DNA of 64,000 nt from Mesostigma viride (GCA_009746045.1 RPFO01000027.1:5145146-5209145); one strand, 5' to 3'. Shown: positions 52,801 to 62,317, counted from the stretch's first letter. Numbers and translations are program-made. The notes: a model not told the origin generated them from the letters alone.

Positions 52801-55800
52801 CTGTCAGCTCAATGATCGTGCTTTGCGGGCCTGCGGGGGGGAGAGAAGGGAATGGGAGGAGAGAAAAGTATAGCGCTTATTAAGTAAGGCATGGGAGCAT
52901 GGCGGGGAGAGGGATGGTGAGTGAATCATATACTGCTATGTTGACATCAGGGCACCCGAATCAGGGGAAAACATGGGAGCAAAGAAGGGAGAAAAGTAGG
53001 GGCAAAGGAAGGGGCGAAGGAGGGGGCAAAGAAGGGGGCAAAGAAGGGGGCAAAGAAGGGGGCAAAGAAGGGGGCAAAGAAGGGGGCAAAGAAGGGGGCA
53101 AGGAAGGGGGCAAAGAAGGGGGCGAAGAAGGGGGCAAAGAAGGGGGCAAGGAAGGGGGCAAAGAAGGGGGCAAAGAAGGGGGCAAGGAAGGGGGCAAAGA
53201 AGGGGGCAAGGAAGGGGGCAAGGAAGGGGGCAAGGAAGGGGGCAAGGAAGGGGGCAAAGAAGGGGGCAAGGAAGGGGGCAAGGAAGGGGGCATCAGCTCA
53301 TGATCACAAGCTTATGGGCCTTGAGTTGGCGGGGGTACACCTATTTATGGAAGAGCAGGTGAGGGAGTATTTACGGGACTACAGGCTTGATGTGACAGAA
53401 AATATGATACCAACTTGGAGGAAGGGGACAACGGCAGCAGCAAGAAAAAGAGGGAAACAACGCAGCAGCAACAGGGAGGTGGACGCCAACAGTCAAGAGG
53501 GACCCTAGGCTTTCCAGCAACAACGCTCCAAGGGCTGATCATGTGGACAATAGCCCTTTGAATATGCCAGCAGCAAGAACAGAAAAAGGAGAGAAACGCC
53601 AGCAGCAAGAACAGGAAAAGAAGGAAAGAAACGCCAGCAGCAAGAACAGGAAAAGAAGGAGAGAAATGCCAGCAGCCAAAACATTACCTGTAGAAACCGC
53701 GGAAGCTGAAGAAGCAGTGGGCGTGGTGGCCACAGCGGCTGCAAGGGGCATGGGAGGCATTGCGGCAGCTCCAGGCACGGAAGCCAAGGAGGCGCAAGCA
53801 GGTGTGGAGACCTCGACGGCAACGCCAGGCGGGGAGGTCGGGGGACCGCTATTCACAGCGAATATGCTGCCATTCACTAAGGTGGGTCCAGCCGAGGTGG
53901 TGCCTGGCTCATCGCCGGTGCCAGCTGTGCCTGCCACCATGGCGGCGCGACCAGGGGACCATGGGGCGGCGGCCGAGCTGCCCGCGAGGGCCTGGAGGGA
54001 TGAAGGCAGGGGGGGGGAGGAGGAGGGGGAATTGTAAAGCATGTACTGGCCGTTAGCTTCTTAACCATGGACTGTGGAAGATGAAAATTAGATACTACTT
54101 CATAACCCATGTAGTAGTACATTATAACCAATGCATGCCTCTTGATGAGGTAGCAGGGGGGCACGGGTATATGCAATAATAATTACACCAGGAATGCAAT
54201 AGCAAATAGGGGGGCGCTAACATACATGCCTCATGCTTGGATGTGGTGAGCATATTATGGCAGGAGCGTCCCCTGCTGCTGCATGAAAGCTTGGAATGGC
54301 AGGTGGTATAACAAGATGTCATAAACTGCGACAACGCTGTCATGAAACAAGATGGTTACTGAAGCTTAAACTGTTCCGGGGGAGGGCAAAGTACAGCAAG
54401 TGCCCATATCGCATCAAGCGGCTCGTCCAGATATAGCTTGCCAGGCACGGACCACGAGTCCAGCTAATTATATTTTAGTTTTGTTGATATTCGTTCAAGT
54501 ACGGATGGCATCAACCTGAAGGAGGTACCGTTATGCACATATATACCTACAAGGAAACAAGTAATGATTACATAGGCTGCTAGCACAAAACCAAGTACGC
54601 TGACAAAAGGTGGCAATGAGCACAGACACTTGTACGGAAACAAGAAACAAATGCAATAACCAGCAAGCAGTACCACCACCTCCCTAGCGACGGTGTATAC
54701 ATAGACATCCACAGGAATGGCTACAGACTAGGAAGGAGTGAGCGTAGACATCCACAGGAATGGCTACAGACTAGGAAGGAGTGAGCATAGACATCCACAG
54801 GAATGGCTACAGACTAGGAAGGAGTGAGCATAGACATCCACAGGAATGGCTACAGACTAGGAAGGAGTGAGCATAGACATCCACAGGAATGGCTACAGAC
54901 TAGGAAGGAGTGAGCATAGACATCCACAGGAATGGCTACAGACTAGGAAGGAGTGAGCATAGACATCCACAGGAATGGCTACAGACTAGGAAGGAGTGAG
55001 CATAGACATCCACACTACCTTACCTGGGTTCCCAGGGATTTCACAGCCGGTGCTTGCATGAGATCCTCTTCCCCTGTGGTTTTTGCCTTCTTGTCATGGG
55101 GGGGATCTTCCGCGGCGCTGCCATGTGGCGGCGTGGCTGGCCGTTTCCTCTCTGAAGCCTTGGGGGTGAGTGAGGCAACATCCGCGGCCCACTCCATGTC
55201 GACTGAGCATGCCGGGCTGTCATGGCCTGCCATGCTGTCATGGCCTGCGGTGCTGGCTGGGTCTGCGATGCTGTCATGGCCTGTCACGCCATCGTGGCCT
55301 GTCACGCCATTGCCCTGGTCCATATCAGCGAGGGCTTTCCCTTTGTCGATGTTTTTAAAACCAGCCAGGTGAGATGCCTGGCCATCCGCCGTGTTGATAA
55401 CGTCATCAGTGGCGTGGTTGGCAGCGTGGTTGGCACTCATATGGAAAATTTGGCCAGCAGCCGTGTTGGCAATGTCATTGGTGGCATCATTAGCAGCGTT
55501 GTTGGCAGCAAGATTAGCAGCGTTATTAGCATAATTGGTGGCATCGTTGGCAGCCTTATTGGAGAGGTTAGCCCCCTCAGGCGTTGTGACGGTTCCAGAG
55601 ACCAGCCGGCTGCACCGCCTGAACACGGCCCGGATGACGGGATAATTCCTGCGGGCATCCGCTGCCTGCAAGACGGCCATGATGGCGGGATATGCTGCGT
55701 CGTCGTTGAGGTCGATGAGGGGCATGAACTGGAAGCCGATCGCCTCCAAGAGATGGCGGACTTTGGGGAGGTCCGCGTCGTCGCGTCCCATGGATAGGTC

Positions 55801-56067
55801 GCTCAACGGGACGGAGAGTTCCCCCGCGTTTTTAGACACCAGGCCGAAAACGGGACTAAGCAAGGAGCACAGCGCTTGGCTGATGTCACTGCGTGAACTG
55901 CACGCGAACAGCGAAGAGCAAAGCTGATCCGCCTTGGAGGCATGAGCGCCATTGGTGGTGTCGGTCGATCCGGCTTGCGAATGCGCGGAGCCAGCACTGA
56001 CAGACGATGGCTCACCCACTCGCGTCACGCGCGGCTGTACCACCATCCTCGGCTCTGCGGAAGACAT
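42246..56067 (-). CDS. Paralog B: PARP catalytic domain fused to RING and Deltex C-terminal (DTC) domain, 1773 aa predicted
   Basis: Exons (minus strand): 56067-55024, 53991-53688, 52830-51743, 50524-50459, 50386-50354, 47658-46823, 45936-45690, 45137-45087, 43898-42246. All have GT-AG borders, the phases join, and the total is 1774 codons with the stop. Residues 1-348 hold the N-terminal domain shared with paralogs A and C, then Asn/Ala-rich and GHD-repeat segments. About 349-1120 is Pro/Gln/Ala-rich with a basic patch (SGKRKRDPG, a possible nuclear signal) and a short helical module. About 1125-1335 is the PARP catalytic domain with His1211 (YHGT), Tyr1240 (GHGIYLSD) and Glu1321 (NEFVMYD). 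After a disordered linker come the RING (1579-1631) and DTC (about 1639-1773). Predicted role: ADP-ribosylation coupled to ubiquitin transfer. No WWE or macro domain was seen. The catalytic half is certain; the small exons at 50354-50524 are the least certain. Confidence 0.8.
44560..44800. repeat. 36-bp tandem repeat, paralog B intron between H-G-T and terminal exons
   Basis: About six units containing CCCGGTCTAGTTATCTTATC and CTGTTAAATA, with two alternating variants (TCTACTGTC and TCTTCTGTC). Confidence 0.88.
45087..45137 (-). CDS. Paralog B 51-bp microexon with the PARP H-G-T motif
   Basis: Seventeen codons between TTGCAG and GTAAGC encode [17 protein letters not shown]. This contributes the NAD-binding His1211 and joins in phase 0 to the preceding exon (ends DLHE) and the next (starts GLDLRLS). 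That gives the usual PARP order of LxHGT, a helix with Ile-Cys, then G-x-D-x-R. Without this exon the enzyme would lose its nicotinamide-ribose contact. A degenerate copy lies about 70 bases upstream in the same intron (about 45205-45243). Confidence 0.88.
45205..45470. repeat. Degenerate H-G-T microexon copy and short tandem repeats
   Basis: On the minus strand, GGCAG-AGCCGTCTCTACCACTGC (about 45224-45246) mirrors the acceptor and start of the real microexon, but would read RLYHCS and has no donor. Next to it, units around CCAATACACAAGGA-ACAATATTGAATAG repeat at 45336-45450. Confidence 0.65.
45690..45936 (-). CDS. Paralog B exon: start of PARP catalytic domain
   Basis: Begins with one base completing the Trp codon split with the exon ending at 46823, then 82 codons. 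It contains [20 protein letters not shown], the conserved opening of PARP catalytic domains (R-I-Q-N-x-x-L-W-x-x-Y), and ends VYDLHE at GTAATG. Confidence 0.88.
45995..46580. repeat. Imperfect repeats carrying copies of the PARP-exon acceptor
   Basis: On the minus strand, copies resembling the junction GGCAG-GACGCCCATGGACC and the first 25 exon bases recur near 46035, 46140, 46350, 46430 and 46570, increasingly diverged with distance from the real acceptor at 45937. Confidence 0.65.
46823..47658 (-). CDS. Paralog B exon: Gln/Pro-rich segment
   Basis: Starts [15 protein letters not shown] after CACCGCAG and ends PPM plus two bases of Trp before GTAAGT. Long Gln-Pro alternation (about 47100-47520) is followed by QQQ-rich helix-prone sequence. 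It is homologous by position, phase and opening helix to exon 7 of paralog A ([11 protein letters not shown]). Probably disordered, possibly phase-separating. Confidence 0.8.
47690..48075. repeat. About 115-bp tandem repeat carrying the acceptor of the Gln-rich exon
   Basis: Units contain TGTCGCAGCTAGCTCTGTGG and TGGATGGTG-AAAGAAGAGCAGCATGGG. Read on the minus strand they reproduce the sequence across the acceptor at 47659 and the first 15-20 bases of the exon. A (TG)n run lies at 47918-47943. Confidence 0.75.
48083..49580. repeat. 1.5-kb purine-strand array of GGGGAAGG-type units
   Basis: An almost pure A/G strand with units of 8-16 bases built from GGGGGGAA, GGGGGAA and GGAGGGGAA, within the long intron of paralog B. 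The first 200 bases are a regular 9-bp (GGAGGGGAA) array and the rest is irregular. All three plus-strand frames and one minus-strand frame are open through it only because of composition. Confidence 0.95.
50640..50870. repeat. Tandem repeat in paralog B intron 3
   Basis: Two and a half copies of a unit of about 110 bp containing TGGATGAGCGTGCTGCAATAG and ACATGG-TCCTATATTAGGG. Confidence 0.8.
50990..51170. repeat. 12-bp CAAGCCAGCCAA array, paralog B intron 3
   Basis: About nine units at 51060-51170, preceded by a CCCGCCCG-rich stretch. Confidence 0.85.
51480..51742. repeat. Repeat carrying copies of the exon 3 donor region
   Basis: Four imperfect units of about 65-70 bp (CTAGCAGCGCCC ... 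CTACCAGGTGTAGCAGATATC ... ACCAAGCA). On the minus strand each unit contains a GT-bearing match to the region just after the exon 3 donor, including a G-C-A-G/GTACGG form. Confidence 0.65.
51743..52830 (-). CDS. Paralog B exon 3: Pro/Gln-rich segment ending in helical module
   Basis: The acceptor TCCCCCCCGCAG gives the two bases needed after the phase-1 exon 2. It contains the basic patch SGKRKRDPG, long Pro/Gln/Ala tracts, and ends in [17 protein letters not shown] followed by SKLRQLKAH at GTACGT. The ending corresponds to the ends of exons 3 and 5 of paralog A. Confidence 0.75.
52985..53292. repeat. 12-bp GGGGGCAAAGAA array, paralog B intron 2
   Basis: About 24 units with A/G variation at one position. 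An adjacent set at 53565-53685 repeats CAGCAGCAAGAACAGG-AAAAG, directly next to the exon 2 donor. Confidence 0.9.
54697..55014. repeat. 43-bp tandem repeat, paralog B intron 1
   Basis: About seven nearly identical units containing GAGCATAGACATCCACAGGA, starting 9 bases after the exon 1 donor on the minus strand. Confidence 0.92.
55024..56067 (-). CDS. Paralog B exon 1: shared N-terminal domain
   Basis: Starts [14 protein letters not shown] and runs 348 codons to LGTQ at GTAAGG. Residues of about 45-150 (LLSPVFGLV ... [26 protein letters not shown] ... [13 protein letters not shown]) align with paralogs A and C along their whole length, showing a conserved helical domain of about 110 residues that I cannot assign to a known family. 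Asn/Ala-rich repeats ([14 protein letters not shown]) and GHD repeats follow. Confidence 0.85.
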
Positions 56068-56514
56068 GTTAACAGGAAGGGAACTGCAGGCTTGCGTTAG
56101 ACAAGAAATGACCAGGTAAAAGGACTACAGGTGACCATTACAGCAATCTGACCGTCACAAGCTAAGCTGTTTGCTTGCTAACAAGCGAAACCCATTCATT
56201 AAAAAACACTTACGACAGCCGCGCACGCCTTGCTCCCGTCGAACGTCCAGAAACCAGTCACGACGGTTGCGCTGGTTTCTCCAGCGTGTTTGAGATGTCG
56301 TGGCTTGTTTCGTGGGTGGATCGTCTAGAGGGTTTTTTGGCTTGCGGGCTTCCGTGTCGAATATATATCCATTTGGACAAAAACTTCGCGCAGTACCCGA
56401 ACGGAGGTGCGCGAGTTGCCGAGGGTGCAGTACCGCCGGAGGGATTTGGGGGTCGATCGATCGAGATCTTCGGACTTCGGGAGGTTCGCCGTCGGAAAGT
56501 TACGAAGGGTACAG

Positions 56515-56647
56515 TCATTCACGCCTTAGGTTGGGTTGGCTTAAGTTGGGTTCACGCCTTTTAAGTTGGGTCGCAGTTGGCTGCATGGCGAACCCAACTT
56601 AAGGCTGCTGGCTGTACTAGCAAAAACCCAACTTAAGACGTGAAATG
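56515..56647. repeat. Foldback element, copy 3, upstream of paralog B
   Basis: TCATTCACGCCTTAGGTTGGG at the left and AACCCAACTTAAGACGTGAAATG at the right are inverted repeats of the family; additional TTAAGTTGGGTT units lie inside. It lies about 450 bases before the ATG of paralog B. Confidence 0.7.
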
Positions 56648-56699
56648 GCTTCTAGCGCGATGTGGCATGCACTGTTTTTGACTGCCGCGACTTGTGGGG

Positions 56700-57400
56700 T
56701 GGTCGCCGGCCTAACGTACATTTTGCGCGTTTTTCGTCGCCTAACCAAGGCCTAACATACATTTCGCCTGTTTTTCGTCGCCTAATGTACATTTCGCCTG
56801 TTTTTCGTCGCCTAACGAACATTTCGCCTGTTTTTCGTCGCCTAACATACATTTCGCCTGTTTTTCGTCGCCTAGTGTACATTTCGCGCGTTTTTCGTCG
56901 CCTACCATACATTTCGCATGTTTTTCGTCGCCTAACGCACATTTCGCGCGTTTTTCGTCGCCTAACTGACATTTCGCCTGTTTTTCGTCGCCTGATGTAC
57001 ATTTCGCCTGTTTTTCGTCGCTTAACGTACATTTCGCGCGTTTTTCGTCGCCTAACGTACATTTCGCCTGTTGTTCGTCGCCTAACGTACATTTCGCCTG
57101 TTTTTCGTCGCCTAACGAACATTTCGCCTGTTTTTCATCGCCTAGCTTACATTCGCGCGTTTTTCGTCGCCTGACGTACATTTCGCCTGTTTTTCGTCGC
57201 CTAGCTTACATTTCGCGCGTTTTTCGTGGCTTAACGTACGTTTCGCCTGTTTTTCGTCGCCAGCCTAAGTACGTATATTTCGCCTGTTTTTCGTCGCCTA
57301 AGGTACATTTCGCGCATTTTTCGTCGCCTAACGTACATTTCGCGCGTTTTTCGTCGCCTAACAAACATTTCGCGCGTTTTACGTCGCCTAACGAAACTTT
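56700..57400. repeat. 30-bp tandem array between divergent paralogs B and C
   Basis: About 23 units of CGCCTAACGTACATTTCGCC-TGTTTTTCGT type. Because 30 is a multiple of three, both strands stay open (minus: RRRKTGEMYV repeats; plus: YISPVFRRLT repeats). Variation is concentrated at two or three sites (TAACGTAC, CCTG/CGCG). Confidence 0.92.
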
Positions 57401-57595
57401 GGTGGGCCGAATGCATAAAAGGCGGAGGCCCCACTCCTCTGGCTCCCAATCTCCCTTAGTCCCAACCCTGACGAGTTTTCAAGGTGAGTGGTCGTTTTCG
57501 TCGCCTCCTTGCATTTTCCTCGTTTTTCGTCGCCCTACGGGATTTTCACTCTTTTTTCGTCGCCTTGCGCTTTCACGCCCCTTCTCTCGCAGGAT

Positions 57596-57792
57596 ATGTC
57601 CGATGACAGGGGACCGCGCCTGTTCCGCGTGGAGGACGAGGACTGCTCCGGGCGCTGGGGCGCTTCATCCTGAACAACATCACCTACTCGGAGCACGACC
57701 CCTTGGTCGCCCGGTTCGCGGAGGCGGGGTACAAGGTCGCGGACAAGCCCTTCGAGCCGGAGTCCGTGCCGGTCACGTTCCCACGCAAGTAG
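57596..57792 (+). pseudogene. Short GC-rich coding remnant, one frameshift
   Basis: After an acceptor-like CCTTCTCTCGCAG, ATG 57596 opens MSDDRGPRLFRVEDEDCSG. A shift near 57655 leads to FILNNITYSEHDPLVARF and a stop at 57790-57792. Base composition and the length of clean reading on both sides of one shift suggest a small gene or exon of about 66 codons. No family recognised. An in-frame reading without the shift stops after 26 codons. Confidence 0.4.
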
Positions 57793-58345
57793 TACAGGTG
57801 CCCAGATTCCGTCAGACGCAAACAGTGGGTGTCAGATTTCATCCTGCGCGTGTCACACTGAATCTCCGAGCAGTACAACGCGATACGGACGCCCAGAATC
57901 CGACGGGATTCGGGCGCCATTCGAATATGCATTGCATGAACGTGCGGGTCACGGTCACACGACATTCCCGTATGGTATATTGAGATTCTCCGTACGTGGC
58001 CCCAGTACCTTTGCGTGCCGTGGCATGCACGAAATCCTAATAAGCGTCAATGTCTGACTGAACCCAAAGGCGCAAACCCAGTCATTCACGCATGGTCACC
58101 TTTGCGTGCCGAATGTCAGTATAACCTGTCTCACGATACGTTTTCAGTTTGTATTATAGAACGTTGTGCTGCTTGTTGTGGAGGTCCAGAGTTCGGCAGC
58201 CGTGGTGACCAAGAGTCCGGCAGTCACCTTTGGTCGGCCGGCTTCAGTTCCGCCGGCGTGACCCAATGAGTAGTACTCCTGCTCACAGTCGGTCGCCCCC
58301 GTGGTGGCCGGGCCGCTAGCAGTTAGATTCGCGGATCCCCTATAA

Positions 58346-58550
58346 TCCCCCCCCCCCACACGTTTAACATTGGGGTCCGACCAATCCGGCCGGGCTCACG
58401 ACTGTAAAAGAATCTCACTACTGTGATTCGGTCCTTATACTACATTCTACTACTACTCTAGTAGTAGAGTAGAGGTCAAATCCAGGGTCTCACACTGATA
58501 ATCGGGATTCCTTAACCGGCGGGGGAGGGGGGGGGGGGGGGGGGCGTGTA
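58346..58550. repeat. Inverted-repeat element with C-run/G-run ends, copy 2 (decayed)
   Basis: Starts with a C run then CACGTTTAACATTGGGGTCCG, contains CAAATCCAGGGTCTCAC, and ends in a long G run, paralleling 17244-17656. Confidence 0.6.
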
Positions 58551-58927
58551 GTTCATCATGATATATTTGGAGAATTTTAGTTCTGACACACTTAGTGCAC
58601 CGCTCTCATCCGCGGTAAGCTGATTTTTCGCAATTGGGCTACAAGTATACTAGCTTCAGTTGGGATGCCTGCGGATCAAGAGACCCCTATAAATACTGAC
58701 AGCCGCGATGAAATCATGCAACTGAAGATGAGCCGGTCCTGTGTTCGAATCCAGCCTAGTACCAAATGACATTTTCATTGTCTCCCAACCTCCCGGAAGT
58801 CAGTCGTCTCTGCGCGAACATGACACTGCGCCCGGAACAATCGGCCACGCTTGTCGGCTGCCGCGCCTGTTGCGCATGCAGCTTTAAGCCAGCTGCTGGC
58901 TGCGCGATGTAACGTGTACAGTGTGGG

Positions 58928-58973
58928 TGGTTCCGCTTACAGCACTCTAGATAGCAGCTGATGTGAACATGCA
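58928..58973. repeat. Solitary unit of the 59-bp repeat from paralog A intron 4
   Basis: GGTTCCGCTTACAGCAC followed by AGATAGCAGCTGATGTGAAC matches the array at 28252-28508. Confidence 0.7.
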
Positions 58974-59145
58974 GAAAACTTAGGATCGCTAGCCCCTGCG
59001 CGGGTTTCAACTGGCTACTTCCGGATCCGACGGAACGACCAGTAAAAACTCCCACTTAATTTTCTCAATGCTTCTTGCCGGGAAGGTGGGCGAGTAAGTT
59101 TTCGATGCTATCCAGCTGAGGTGGGTTCCTTCCTGTAACGTGTAC

Positions 59146-59395
59146 GACTTAAGTTCACGCCTTAAGTTGGGTTCGAGGTTTTTGAGGGGTCAACCCAACT
59201 TAACTGAGGCGTGAACCCAACTTATTGCGTGAATGATTCTACTAAATTCTACTAGTTTGAACTAAAGATACTAAAACATACTATTCTGAACTACTTTGAA
59301 CTTGGAATGCCGAAACCCTATTTGACCCAACTTAAGGCGTGAACGCAACTTAAGCCAACCCAACTTAAGGCGTGAAGCCTGTACTGTAAGCATGA
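59146..59395. repeat. Foldback elements, copy 4, upstream of paralog C
   Basis: Closely matches 12760-12930 including the flank TACTAAATTCTACTA and CTGAACTACTTTGAACTTGG, with additional TTAAGGCGTGAA units at the right. It ends about 790 bases before the ATG of paralog C. Confidence 0.75.
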
Positions 59396-60181
59396 CTCCG
59401 GCACCCTTCGCATTCCCGCCAAAAAGCACGGCGCTGCTGGAAGCGTAACCGGCACTCGCTCACCGGCACAGTTCGCCAGGCTCGCGCCAGTCGCCACCCA
59501 GGCTTGGTCGTCGTCACACGGCATTAGGCGCGACGCGGCACCTTGGAATGACGTGGCGTGCCGGCAGAAGAAAGAAGAAGAAACGTTCGCGGAACCATAT
59601 CGCGGAACCTCGGCGGAAAGTCCCGCGAAGCCTCGACCCCACGAAGACCACCCACAAAACGGCGCAGGATAGAACACAGGAAGACATTCCATTATTTTCT
59701 CCAGCTTTTTTCTCAGTAGTAGGTACAACAAAACGGGAGTCTCGATGATGCCGATAAGCATACCTTGTGTTTTAGAACTATTCACGCGACAGGGCACGTT
59801 GGGCGGGCTTTAAGTACGTTCTTTCTTTCAGGGCGTGCGCTGCAAGGAACCCCACTTCTTGCTTTGCCAGTGCGGCGGTGGATTAGTGCGGAAGAACTCG
59901 GTTGCCGAGCGGCTTTACAACCAACCGACAGCAGGGTCACTACTTATCTGCCTCCACAGATCCTACGACGACTTGGTAGACCAGTAAACAAAACGAGGTG
60001 CGTACGGTGGGCATAAACGATAGCATAGAAAATTCCCTGCTGGACATGACCACTTCCGAAACTCTGACTGCATGGCGGCGAGCGTCCATGGCGCGGTCTC
60101 AACCGTGTAGATTTTCTATACATCGCTATTCGCTATGCCTTTAAAAATGATTCAATTCTTGTTTATGGTGCAGGTCTGAGC

Positions 60182-61650
60182 ATGGTGTCAAAAACACATG
60201 CGCGGGCAGGAGAACCGCGGGCTATTGGCGCTGGCGATCGACAAGGCAGCAGGCCGGCGGGGCTCGAACGCGTCCAAAGTCGTAAAGTGGAGCGAGCTCG
60301 CTCTCTATTTTTCACGTGCAGTCCAGACGCGGACACGGCCACCGCGCTTGTTTCCTTGCTGGATCCAGTGGTTGCCATTCTTCCTAATAACAACTCTGAA
60401 GACATCTGTATGGCTTGGAGTAGCCTTTCCAAGGGCAGCTTTGATGCGGACGCGCCCCAGGTTCGCAACTTGCTGAAAGCGCTGGGCTTTCAGTTCAAGC
60501 CCATTATCGACGTAAACGACGACGATGCACCACCCGCGTTCATGGCCATCATGCCGGCTTCCAAGGCTCGCAAAAAGTCATCGGTGATCCTGGCCGTTTA
60601 CGAGCTGTGCAACCGGGTCCTTTCGGCACCTCCCGTGACCTGTGACGGAGGCCACACTGCCGGCGATGCTGCCAAATATATGGCCAAAGAGGCTTGCGAA
60701 AACGCTGTCAACATTGCTGCTAACAGTAGTGCTGCTAATAATGCTGTTAACAACTCTGCAAAGAGAGGTGCCAGCAATGTTGCCACGGATGTGGCGGGCC
60801 AGGCATGCCAGCTAGCTCTTCCTGATCATTTCAACAACGGCGAAACTCCCGCCACCAACGAGTGGGGTGACGTGGCAGGTCCCACCAGCATGGCATTGGA
60901 TGTGGTCGCTGGCCCCCCCAGTCCTGGCAAGCCTGCCAAACGGAAATGGGGCGTTACACTGCGAGCGGACACCCCAGAATTTTCCCCCCTCGATAAGAAA
61001 GCAAAGGAGGAGGTGGTGAAGGATAAGGAGTGTCCGATGCAAGCAATGGCGGGGCAGCCTGTGGCCCCCCAGGTACGTATGCACCACAACTTTTTGAACC
61101 AAATAGTTGCTATCTCGCTTGTGTTTGCTATACCTTGCTGTTGTAATTCCTAGTACACTGCTCGAGTAAACTTTTTTGAATACAGTGTCGCAAAATGCCG
61201 GCCGTTCCTTCCTCCTCTGGCTGGGTTGTGGGTATAGTGACAACGGATCGGGTACCGTGAATCCACGCTTGAGTGCGGCAAGTGTGGGGCAGTGCTGGGT
61301 CAACAAGGTGCAGCCCAGTCCCCACATTCATACAGCCCCAGTCCCCACATTAATATAGTAGAGTACTAAGGGTCTGTTGTCTTTTTTCCCCCGGCTGCAG
61401 GGTGAGATGGTGGCCAGAAAGCTCTGAATACGATGCGTGGTTGCCCTTCCCCCCAAGCCCAAGTATGCCCAAGTATGCCCCCGCGTGACACAGTCACGTG
61501 CTTTTACTTTTAATTTATACTTTAATTAATAATGCCCATGTCGGTTTTCTTGGGTATTCCGGCGGTGGGTATTCCGGCGGTGGGTATATCACGGTGGGCT
61601 TGAGCTGGGCATCAGCAAGGCCAGGCGGTGTCAACGGTCACGTGAGGAGC

Positions 61651-61683
<33 letters not shown>

Positions 61684-62317
61684 GATAATGATAATGATAA
61701 TAATAGTGCTTACACCGCTGATGCATTATTAGGGTTAGCACCAAGCTAGAAATCGCGATCCTTTGGTTGACAGTCCATGGCTCTGTCCTTGGTACGCCGT
61801 TCTGTATTCCGCGATCCTTTGAGTGACAGTCCATGGCTCTGTCCTTCGTGCGCCGTTCTGTATTCGCTGGCGCCGAGCTCTGTCATTCGTGCGCCGAGCT
61901 AGTGCATCAAGGATGCTTCATGTGCATCCATGTGGGTGGGTGGATGCATGATACGTATGGACTTTTTACCGCGTTTGTCACGCGGTACTCAGTTATTTGG
62001 GGTATATGACATGTATGCTTGTGTGCCTGTGTGCCTGTGTGCTTGTGTGCCTGCGTGCCTGTGTGCCTGCGTGCCTGCGTGCCTGCGTGCCTGCGTGCCT
62101 GCATGCCTGTGTGCCTGTGTGCCTGTGTGCCTGTGCGCCTGCGTTCCTGCGTGCCTGTGCGCCTGCATGCCTTTGTCTCTACCCCGGACGTACTGGCTAT
62201 CCTCTTCGTGCTCCACATTTTCTTGATGCATCCACTGTCGTGCCTATCAGATGCCGACAGACAGCACAGAAGCTGTGATGGTGGGGGACTTCAACGATAC
62301 CGCCATCACCCAACGAG
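60182..62317 (+). CDS. Paralog C, first two exons (continues beyond window)
   Basis: Exon 1 is 60182-61072 (297 codons), ending APQ at GTACGT, the same phase-0 position as GSQ in paralog A and GTQ in paralog B. It holds the shared N-terminal domain (VRNLLKALGFQFKPIIDVND ... VILAVYELCNRVL) and an Ala/Asn-rich stretch (NIAANSSAANNAVNNSA), then a Lys-rich end (DKKAKEEVVKDKE). Proposed exon 2 is 62251-62317; it opens after CCTATCAG, its STEAVMVG resembles VESVMFG at the start of paralog A exon 2, and it ends in phase 1 like exon 2 of A and B. The rest would lie to the right of the window, so whether C has the PARP-RING-DTC half is unknown. The start is the first Met of the open frame. Confidence 0.7.
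62014..62175. repeat. 8-bp GTGCCTGT/C array, paralog C intron 1
   Basis: About 20 units of TGTGCCTG or CGTGCCTG, ending 75 bases before exon 2. A separate (AAT)n run lies at 61650-61682. Confidence 0.9.

Noticed and set aside
56652-57181. Basic RRRKTGEM repeat protein
   Set aside because: Kept only as a possibility: the 30-bp unit keeps several frames open on both strands, so openness is no evidence of coding.
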